NCBI GenBank assembly: GCA_964648365.1
Contig: CAZYLK010000140.1
Span: 1-16,567, forward strand
Origin: SURF-32 sp964648365
GTDB taxonomy: Bacteria > Planctomycetota > Phycisphaerae > UBA1845
Reading direction: 5' to 3'
DNA length: 16,567 nt
Part shown: piece by piece, positions 6,868 to 12,879 of the stretch
Numbering within the stretch: position 1 is the stretch's first letter
How the letters are laid out: the number at the start of each line of letters is the position of its first letter
Notes under the pieces: generated by a model
Databases searched by the model: none
What the model was told of the DNA's origin: nothing
The model's input: only the letters and a program-made list of their open reading frames with translations
Position numbers and translations under genes: made by a program

Positions 6868-8413
6868 CGTCCCACCACTGCCGTAAATCATCCCCGGTGA
6901 TCTGACCGGCTCGCTCGCGCAGCAGGGCGAGCAGGTCAGGCGCCGGAAACGTGCCCGTAGGCTGTCGCAGGATGCCGACGTCGCGGCCGAGCAAGCGCAC
7001 GGTCAGGATGGTGCGGCCGTCGGGGCCGTGGTTGCCTTCGATGCGGAGTTGATCGTCGCGCAGCACGACGCGTCCGCCGAGCCGGGCGTATTCCACGTGC
7101 GGCGGGAGCACGGGTTCCAGATTGACGTTCAGCAGTTGTCGCCCCGCCCAGACCAGCAGGGGCCGGTCGATCCGGCCGTGCGTCGCGGGGGGGGGCGGCC
7201 GCACGTCGATGCGCGCGTCGGCGAAGATGATCCGGTCGTTTCGAACCGTAACCGCATCGAGGCCGACTTCCGCGTCCCCGTCGAGGCTCCCCAGTCCCAG
7301 CCGCGCCAGCAGCGGCGCCAGCGGGAGGCACCGCAGCGCACCGCGAACATCGGCCGACTCGATCCGTCCATCGCGCCAGAGAGCGCGTTTGATGTCGATC
7401 GTCAGCGAATCGGAGCGGCCTTCATCGCGTGGTGCGTCGGCCGGGTCGCCCTCCGCGGCGGACGAGGCCAGGAACGGCAACAGTTCGGCAATGCGCAGGC
7501 CCTCCAGGCGCCCGCTGACGTCGAGTTCGCTCAGTGCGCCGCCGACGATCACGATGCGCCGCGCCTCGATCTCAGCCGTGCCGTGATAGGGACCGCCGTC
7601 GAGTCGGCGCGTCAGTTCCGACAGGTCGGCGTCACGGAAGAAGCCGGAGACGGTTGCGCGAGGCGTGGCGCCGGGCGTATCCACGTCTTCCAGGGTCACG
7701 GTGCCGGCGAAGCGACCGGAGCGGATCGCACCGCCGAGCAGCACGTCAAGATCGAGATCCGCCAGCGTCACCTCGGGCAGCGTGAGCACGACGCGGTCGA
7801 AAGCCGGCCTGGGTCCGGGGCGGAACTGGGCCCCCAGGCGGATCTGCTCGACGGGGGCCGCGCCGTTAATGCGGCCGCAGGAAAGCACCGCATGACCGCC
7901 GTTGGAATCGAAGCGGATGACGCCTTCCGCGCCGCCGGCCCGAACCTCGAACTCCGGCATCACCCAGCGCAGATCAAAGTCATGCAGGCGAACGGATTCG
8001 AGCAGGATCGACTCGAAGTCATGGCTGAGGCCGCCGCGCACCAGCTTTCCGTACTCGGTCCGTCCCCAGGCGTGCGTGCCGACGAGAATCCAGCCCCCCT
8101 CCAGGTCGAGTTGCCCGCCCCCCCCCGGCGCGGTCGATGCCTCGCGCCAGAGGGCGCGGCGACAGTGAAAGACCTCCGGTCCGCCCGGCTCCAACGCGGC
8201 CGAGATGTCCCGAACCGTAAGCGTGCCCCAGTCATGGGGACGTACGCCCCCGATCGTCACGGGCATGCCCAGCCAGCCGGACACGTCCGACTCGACCCGG
8301 CGCCGATAGAGGTCGGACCGCAGGTAGCAGCCGTAGCCGGCCGTCCCCGCGATGGACGCGGGCACCAGCAGCGCCAGGCCGAGGGCGAGCCAGGGGCGGA
8401 TGACGATCATCAC
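6839..8413 (-). CDS. AsmA-like membrane-anchored protein
   Basis: The 524-residue product has one N-terminal membrane segment (about 5-27) and then a long, beta-strand-rich extracytoplasmic region. The block RRRVESDVSGWLGMPVTIGG, followed by a strand ending in LTVRDISAALEP, matches the AsmA/TamB N-terminal layout (short helix, G-x-P-V-x-I strand, then a strand opening on a lipid-facing groove). Later stretches such as SGRFAGTVTLEDV, ELDVSGRLEGLRI and LGGRVVLRDDQLRIEG continue the alternating beta pattern. AsmA-like proteins are known for outer-membrane lipid transport or homeostasis; here that role is inferred. The start is GTG 8413 directly followed by ATG 8410, and neither has a strong ribosome site. 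The gene begins 40 bases after the stop of the propeller gene on the same strand, so the two are probably cotranscribed. Two nine-base homopolymers lie inside it. The stop at 6839-6841 falls within the convergent propeller gene. Confidence 0.7.
   Translation of the reverse strand: MMIVIRPWLALGLALLVPASIAGTAGYGCYLRSDLYRRRVESDVSGWLGMPVTIGGVRPHDWGTLTVRDISAALEPGGPEVFHCRRALWREASTAPGGGGQLDLEGGWILVGTHAWGRTEYGKLVRGGLSHDFESILLESVRLHDFDLRWVMPEFEVRAGGAEGVIRFDSNGGHAVLSCGRINGAAPVEQIRLGAQFRPGPRPAFDRVVLTLPEVTLADLDLDVLLGGAIRSGRFAGTVTLEDVDTPGATPRATVSGFFRDADLSELTRRLDGGPYHGTAEIEARRIVIVGGALSELDVSGRLEGLRIAELLPFLASSAAEGDPADAPRDEGRSDSLTIDIKRALWRDGRIESADVRGALRCLPLAPLLARLGLGSLDGDAEVGLDAVTVRNDRIIFADARIDVRPPPPATHGRIDRPLLVWAGRQLLNVNLEPVLPPHVEYARLGGRVVLRDDQLRIEGNHGPDGRTILTVRLLGRDVGILRQPTGTFPAPDLLALLRERAGQITGDDLRQWWDVSRTGASSP
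7187..7195. repeat. Nine-base G homopolymer inside the AsmA-like gene
   Basis: A run of nine G on the plus strand is nine C on the coding strand and encodes part of a Pro run (RPPPPAT). The frame is open at this length. Such a tract is prone to slippage during replication and to sequencing length errors. Confidence 0.85.
8118..8126. repeat. Nine-base C homopolymer inside the AsmA-like gene
   Basis: A run of nine C on the plus strand is nine G on the coding strand and encodes part of a Gly run (APGGGGQ), near residue 98 of the protein. It is the second nine-base tract in the same gene. A one-base change here would end the protein early. Confidence 0.85.
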
Positions 8414-8453
8414 CCGCGCAGCCTAGCGGAATCCCGACGCCAGCGGGAGGTGA

Positions 8454-9449
8454 TCAACGGCAAACGTACGCGCGTTCCTGCCGGGCGCCGCATCCCCACG
8501 TCGCCTCCGCCAGCCCCTCGCCGTTGGGCACGTTCTTGAACTTGACCTTCGCCTTGCCCTTGTTGTTAAGCACGCCGTCGATGGAGTCCCCGCCGGTAAT
8601 CTCGACGGTGAAGGAATCGCCGGGGTTGCCCTTGGCGAGCTTGACGGTCAGCTTGCCGCCGCCGCATTTGGCCTTGGCGAGCTTCTCCTTGCCGCCGCAC
8701 AGGCCGGCGACGAAGCCCAGCCCCTGGATCGCCGCCACGCCGTTCACGCTGCCCTTCATCTCCAGGCGGCGGGTGTCGGGGTCGAATGTATAGATCAGCG
8801 AGCTGGCGTTGATCACCACGGTGGTCGCCCAGAGAATGCGGCGCTGTGTATCAAACTCCAGCCCGCGCCACACCCCGCTCGGCAACATGTCCGACACCGC
8901 CTCCGCCGCCGCGGTATTCACGTCGATCTTCACGATTCGCCGCTGCAACTGCGTCAGGCCATAGAGCGTGTCCGTCACCGGGTCGTAGCCGAGGCCCTCG
9001 ATCTCGGTGAAGCCGCCCGAGATGACGCCGATCGCGTGGCCCACGCCCGTGTTGACGTCGACGGTCATCAGCGTGTTCGTGTTGTTGTCGGTCGCATAGA
9101 GAACGTCGTGATTGGGGTCGTAGGCCAGGCCGTTGGTGTTGGGGAAGCCGAGCGCCCCGGGAGCGCCGACGCGGCGCAGCGAGGCGTTCTGCCGATCGAC
9201 GACGAACAGATTGTCGTCGCTGGGCGACACGCCATACAGAACGTCATGGTTGGCGTCGTAGGCGAGACCGGAGAGTGTGTCGTTTCCATGCACCCCGATC
9301 AGCGTCCATTCGAGCGTGTCGCGGTCGATCGAAACGAGTCGGTCCCCGCCCACGTCTCCACCGATAAGCTGCTGGGCCGGCGCGGCCGGTGCGAACAAGG
9401 CTGCCAGGGCAGCGGTGGCCGCGGCCGTGATCCGTGTTGGTGCGTTCAT
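8454..9449 (-). CDS. Secreted beta-propeller protein with four-cysteine Lys/Gly-rich tail
   Basis: The 331-residue product starts with a signal peptide (about 1-25, cleavage after APA before QQ). Residues 26-248 form a propeller with very regular units: GLAYDANHDVLYGV (61), GLAYDPNHDVLYAT (107), GLGYDPVTDTLYGL (152) and GLEFDTQRRILWAT (196), spaced 44-46 residues, each preceded by a vDxxT strand. This is the YVTN/NHL-like propeller pattern. The tail (251-331) contains four cysteines (251, 262, 320, 330), a Lys-rich start KEKLAKAKCGGGKLTVKLAK and a segment NNKGKAKVKFKNVPNGEG that looks like beta strands of a small sandwich domain. A role in surface binding or display is guessed. GGGGG at 9458-9462 precedes the ATG by eight bases, much like the AGGGGG before the other propeller gene. 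The AsmA-like gene follows 40 bases downstream. The gene is divergent from the sulfatase-like pair. Confidence 0.82.
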   Translation of the reverse strand: MNAPTRITAAATAALAALFAPAAPAQQLIGGDVGGDRLVSIDRDTLEWTLIGVHGNDTLSGLAYDANHDVLYGVSPSDDNLFVVDRQNASLRRVGAPGALGFPNTNGLAYDPNHDVLYATDNNTNTLMTVDVNTGVGHAIGVISGGFTEIEGLGYDPVTDTLYGLTQLQRRIVKIDVNTAAAEAVSDMLPSGVWRGLEFDTQRRILWATTVVINASSLIYTFDPDTRRLEMKGSVNGVAAIQGLGFVAGLCGGKEKLAKAKCGGGKLTVKLAKGNPGDSFTVEITGGDSIDGVLNNKGKAKVKFKNVPNGEGLAEATWGCGARQERAYVCR

Positions 9450-9535
9450 GGTGATTTCCCCCGTCCGTGACGCAGACCGCGGGCGCCTCGGCGCTACCCC
9501 GCGCCGCGCTCCGAGGGCGCGTCAACGTGAACGCC

Positions 9536-9541
9536 AGTATA
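9536..9541 (-). promoter_or_regulatory. Possible -10 box for the propeller gene at 9449
   Basis: On the minus strand this reads TATACT, five of six consensus bases, about 86 bases before the ATG at 9449. No recognisable -35 box stands at the right distance, so this is only a candidate. Confidence 0.22.
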
Positions 9542-9620
9542 GCGTCTTCACCGCCCGGACGCATCCGCCTTGCCGACCCGGCTGCCGATAGAAGCCGTAT
9601 CGAGCCGCGGCGCACGCGCC

Positions 9621-9626
9621 TACAAT
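9621..9626 (+). promoter_or_regulatory. Possible -10 box for the sulfatase-like gene pair
   Basis: TACAAT matches the -10 consensus at five of six positions and lies 54 bases before ATG 9681. The sequence 16-18 bases upstream does not resemble a -35 box. The 230-base divergent region is where a promoter for the rightward genes should be. Confidence 0.27.
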
Positions 9627-9642
9627 CGGCCATCGCGGTTGC

Positions 9643-9656
9643 GGCGAGCGCTCGCC
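9643..9656. repeat. Perfect 14-bp palindrome in the leader of the sulfatase-like genes
   Basis: GGCGAGCGCTCGCC is self-complementary and lies between the candidate -10 (9621-9626) and the GAGGA ribosome site (9670-9674). The placement resembles that of the palindrome before the first GT-C gene, though the sequences differ. GC-rich palindromes of this length can arise by chance. Confidence 0.35.
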
Positions 9657-9680
9657 CCGGAATCCGTGCGAGGACGAATC

Positions 9681-11180
9681 ATGACGACCTTCACGCCAGC
9701 GACAAGGTGGCTCTGTCTGTTGACGGTCCTTCTGTTGCCGTCCTGTCGCCGCGAGGCGGCTCCGGCTACCGACGCGGGAGCGGCTGCGCCCGTGACCCGA
9801 CCGGCCTCCGCAGCGCCGCGGGCGCAGGAGCCGCGCGCCGCGCCGCGCCAGAACCTGATCCTGTTCACGATCGACACGCTGCGCGCCAACCACCTCGGCT
9901 GCTACGGCTACTTCCGCGAGACCTCGCCGAACATCGATGCGATCGCACGCGAGGCGCTGCTGTTTGAGCGGTGCTTTGTGCCCATGGCGCAGACGCTGCC
10001 CAGCCATCTGTCCATCATGACCGGCGTGTATCCGATGGAGCACGGCGTCCTCAGCAATCTGGAAAAGCCCGGCGGCCAGCGCTTTGCTCCGGGCGACAAT
10101 ATGCGGCCCATCGCGATGCTGCTGGGTGAGCAGGGGTATCGATGCGCCGCGTTCGTCAGCGCGACGCCGGTCAAGAAGAGTTCCGGCATCGCCCACGGAT
10201 TCGACACGTTCGATGAACCGGAGCGGGCCAGACGCCTGGGCGGAGAAACCGTCACGGCGTTCCTCTCCTGGCTGGAGCAGTCGCCGCCGGAACCGTTCTT
10301 CGCCTGGATTCACGTGTTCGACCCGCACGCCCCCTACGAGCCGCCCGCCCCGTATGACACGATGTTCAGCAGCGACGTCGCCCTCGACGCCTACATGCAA
10401 GAACGCCGCATCGCCGAGCACGTTCAGAAGCAGCGCAACGACCGCCACGTCGTTCCGGAGGATGATCTCTGGGACATCCGCAAGGCGATCAACGGGTACG
10501 ACGGGGAGATCCGCTACGTCGACGACCAGATCGCACGGTTGGTCGAACGGCTGAAGGAGCGTCATCTGTGGGACCGCACCGTCTTCGTGCTGACGGCCGA
10601 CCACGGTGAGGGCTTGGGCCAACACGATATCGTGATGCACGACGCGATCTGGGATGAGCAGTTGCACGTGCCGCTGGTCATCCGCGCGCCGGGCGCGGCG
10701 GCGGCGAAGATTGCGCGACCGGTTCGGTCCATCGACATTCTGCCGACCGTGCTGAGCCTGATGGGCGGCATCGATGCATCCGCCTTCCTCGCCCAGTGCC
10801 GCGGCCGCAACGCATTGACCGCGGCGTCCGAAGAACCGGTTTTTGCCCAGGAACCGGATGGCCGGCGGAAGGTTTTTGCCCTCATGGACGGCGACTGGAA
10901 GTACATCCACGACGCGGACAAGGGCGATCAACTCTTTCACCTCGGCCGCGATCCGTTTGAGCTGACCAACGTCATCGCCGACCACCCGCAGGAAGCGGCG
11001 CGGCTCAAGCAACAGATCGTCGAATTGATGCGCGAGCAGGCCCGTCGCGGCGCCATCCTGCAGGAGGGGCGCGCCGCGGACGATGCGGCGGAGCCGGATG
11101 AGAAACGCCAGGAGGAACTGCGGGCGCTCGGTTACCTGGGCGATGAAGAAGATACGGAGCGCAACCATGACGACGGTTAA
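9681..11180 (+). CDS. Sulfatase-superfamily lipoprotein with Thr at the nucleophile position, copy 1
   Basis: From ATG 9681 (GAGGA six bases upstream) the product has 499 residues. The N-terminus RWLCLLTVLLLPSC (9-22) is a lipoprotein-type signal ending at C22, and an Ala/Pro linker leads to the catalytic domain at about 58. Alkaline-phosphatase-superfamily landmarks are clear: LFTIDTLRANHLGCYGY with metal-ligand D65, TADHGEGLGQH with D307-H308, and HVFDPHAPYEPP (211-222). Where sulfatases have C/S-x-P-S-R, this protein has T105-L-P-S-H109, so there is no residue to become formylglycine, and the usual Arg is His. Thr nucleophiles are known in related phosphotransferases such as LtaS and EptA, so the true reaction may be phosphoryl or phosphodiester chemistry. 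This subtype is widespread under the name sulfatase. The C-terminus carries the LRALGYLGDEE motif shared with its neighbour. The next gene starts 14 bases before this one ends. Confidence 0.85.
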   Translation: MTTFTPATRWLCLLTVLLLPSCRREAAPATDAGAAAPVTRPASAAPRAQEPRAAPRQNLILFTIDTLRANHLGCYGYFRETSPNIDAIAREALLFERCFVPMAQTLPSHLSIMTGVYPMEHGVLSNLEKPGGQRFAPGDNMRPIAMLLGEQGYRCAAFVSATPVKKSSGIAHGFDTFDEPERARRLGGETVTAFLSWLEQSPPEPFFAWIHVFDPHAPYEPPAPYDTMFSSDVALDAYMQERRIAEHVQKQRNDRHVVPEDDLWDIRKAINGYDGEIRYVDDQIARLVERLKERHLWDRTVFVLTADHGEGLGQHDIVMHDAIWDEQLHVPLVIRAPGAAAAKIARPVRSIDILPTVLSLMGGIDASAFLAQCRGRNALTAASEEPVFAQEPDGRRKVFALMDGDWKYIHDADKGDQLFHLGRDPFELTNVIADHPQEAARLKQQIVELMREQARRGAILQEGRAADDAAEPDEKRQEELRALGYLGDEEDTERNHDDG

Positions 11181-12723
11181 ACCACCGCGCCCGATGAACG
11201 TCGTCCGCACGGCCGGGCTTCGCGCGCGCGGTGAAGGCCCTGGCGTGATTCTGTGCCGGCTGGTTCTTCTGGCCTGCGCATTGCCCTTGCTGACCGGCGG
11301 CTGTCGCCGCTCGACGCCGCCCGCGCCTGTCGATACGCCCGCGGCGCCGACGAAGGCGCCGGACAGCGTGGCGGCATCAGTCGCCGGCACGCCCACGCGC
11401 CCGGAAGAATCCGTCGATGCCGATCGGCCGAACTTCGTACTGATCACGATCGATACGCTCCGCGCCGATCACCTCGGCTGCTACGGTTACTTTCGCGACA
11501 CCTCGCCGGCACTCGACGCGCTGGCGCGCGAATCGCTGCGCTTCGAGCATTGCGTCGTGCCGCTCGCCCGCACCACGCCGACGCACGCATCGCTGTTGAC
11601 GGGTCTGTATCCTCTCGAGCATGGCGTCGTCGATAACGTCACGCATTCGCGCCGGCAGCAGGTGCTGCCCGACGACATCCGCACTTATGCGCAAATCGCG
11701 GAAGAGGCCGGCTATGCGACCGCTGGATTCGTAAGTGCCGCACCGCTGAAGCGCGAGTCCGGCCTGTCGCGCGGCTTCCAGACGTGGACCGAGCCTGCCG
11801 ACGCCCAGCGACCTGCCGACGAAACCACGGCCGACGCGCTGGCCTGGCTGAACCGCCCGCCCGAAACGCCGTTCTTTCTGTGGATCCACTACTTCGACCC
11901 GCACAGCCCCTATCGGCCACCCGATCCCTACGATGCGATGTTCACCACCGACGACGCCCTCAAGCGATACATGGAGGAACGCCGATTCGCGGAGGAAACG
12001 CAAAAGCAACACATCGGCGGCGAGGTTCGCGCCGCCAAGTCGTGGGACTCGGCGGAATCCATCAACCGATACGACGGCGAAATCCGCTTTGTGGACACTC
12101 AGTTTGCCCGCGTTCTCGAAGCCCTGCGCACAGAGCCGCTATGGAACAACACGGTCATCGTGGTCACGGCCGACCACGGCGAGGGGCTGGGCCAGCACAA
12201 CTGGCCCAACCACGGCGGCTACTGGCACGAGCAGCTTCACGTACCGCTGCTCATCCGCGTTCCCCGACATGCGCCGGGCGTCGTGGAGCGCCCGGTGTCG
12301 ACCGTCGACATTCTCACCACCGTGCTGCACCTGGCGCCGGAACTGCCGCGGCGGGCCCATCTGGAGCAATCGACGGGCGTAGACACCCTGGCCGCGGCGG
12401 AGGCCCGGCCGGTCGTCAGCCAGACGCCGGGTGATGGCGATTCGACCGTGTGGACGCTGACCACCGCCGAGTGGAGGCTGGTCGCGCCGGGGGACGGACC
12501 GCTCCAACTCTTCCGCCTCGCGACGGATCCGCATGAGTTAACGGACGTCGCGTCCGAGTTCCCCGAGACCGTGAAAGAACTGCATGAGCACCTGACGTCC
12601 TGCCTCAGCGCCCAGCGCGCGGTTCGAGCGCGTTCCCGCGGCAGCAGCGAGGGGGCGCCGATGAGCCAGGAGCGGCTCCGACAGCTCAGCGCCCTCGGCT
12701 ACATCGACGATGACTCTGAATAA
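11167..12723 (+). CDS. Sulfatase-superfamily lipoprotein with Thr at the nucleophile position, copy 2
   Basis: This 518-residue protein is a tandem paralog of the preceding one; landmarks keep an almost constant offset (29-31 residues). ATG 11167 overlaps the previous gene by 14 bases and has GGAG seven bases upstream, so translational coupling is likely; ATG 11194 is an alternative. A hydrophobic stretch ending LLTGGC46 suggests lipoprotein export, though the lipobox is not ideal. VLITIDTLRADHLGCYGY provides metal ligand D96, VTADHGEGLGQH gives D336-H337, and HYFDPHSPYRPP is at 241-252. The nucleophile region is T136-T-P-T-H140 in place of C/S-x-P-S-R, so formylglycine cannot form. The closing LRQLSALGYIDDD matches the copy-1 tail. 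Two copies of slightly different sequence suggest two substrates or a heteromeric partnership; that is speculative. The stretch ACGGAGCGCAA before this start also occurs before the start at 12880. Confidence 0.85.
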   Translation: MTTVKPPRPMNVVRTAGLRARGEGPGVILCRLVLLACALPLLTGGCRRSTPPAPVDTPAAPTKAPDSVAASVAGTPTRPEESVDADRPNFVLITIDTLRADHLGCYGYFRDTSPALDALARESLRFEHCVVPLARTTPTHASLLTGLYPLEHGVVDNVTHSRRQQVLPDDIRTYAQIAEEAGYATAGFVSAAPLKRESGLSRGFQTWTEPADAQRPADETTADALAWLNRPPETPFFLWIHYFDPHSPYRPPDPYDAMFTTDDALKRYMEERRFAEETQKQHIGGEVRAAKSWDSAESINRYDGEIRFVDTQFARVLEALRTEPLWNNTVIVVTADHGEGLGQHNWPNHGGYWHEQLHVPLLIRVPRHAPGVVERPVSTVDILTTVLHLAPELPRRAHLEQSTGVDTLAAAEARPVVSQTPGDGDSTVWTLTTAEWRLVAPGDGPLQLFRLATDPHELTDVASEFPETVKELHEHLTSCLSAQRAVRARSRGSSEGAPMSQERLRQLSALGYIDDDSE

Positions 12724-12879
12724 GCGCGTGCCGCCAAGGCCTGCGACGCGCGTAGAGAACGAGTTTGCGGGAAATAGGCGGACGCCGCCGTCGTTATTCG
12801 TCGTTAAGGGGGGGCGGTCTGAGACGAGGCCGCGACCATTCACCCTGCGCCGCGACATCGGCGCGACACGGAGCGCAAG

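Noticed and set aside
5758..6891. Extension of the TPR reading frame on the minus strand, which would give a protein of nearly 1000 residues
   Set aside because: The extra 378 residues are the antisense of the secreted propeller gene, which has a signal peptide, ribosome site, promoter and regular repeats. The TPR protein has its own signal-like segment after 5757.
7028..8539. Long plus-strand open frame across the AsmA-like gene
   Set aside because: No domain or signal, Gln/Arg/His-rich antisense composition; the minus strand shows a coherent AsmA-like protein.
9522..11447. Long minus-strand open frame of about 640 residues across the sulfatase-like gene
   Set aside because: It is antisense to a clear alkaline-phosphatase-superfamily protein and has no recognisable domain.
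12724..12751. GCGCGT/ACGCGC inverted repeat after the second sulfatase-like gene as a terminator
   Set aside because: The stem is only six bases around a 16-base loop, with no T-run, so it is not convincing; the downstream GT-C gene may be cotranscribed.
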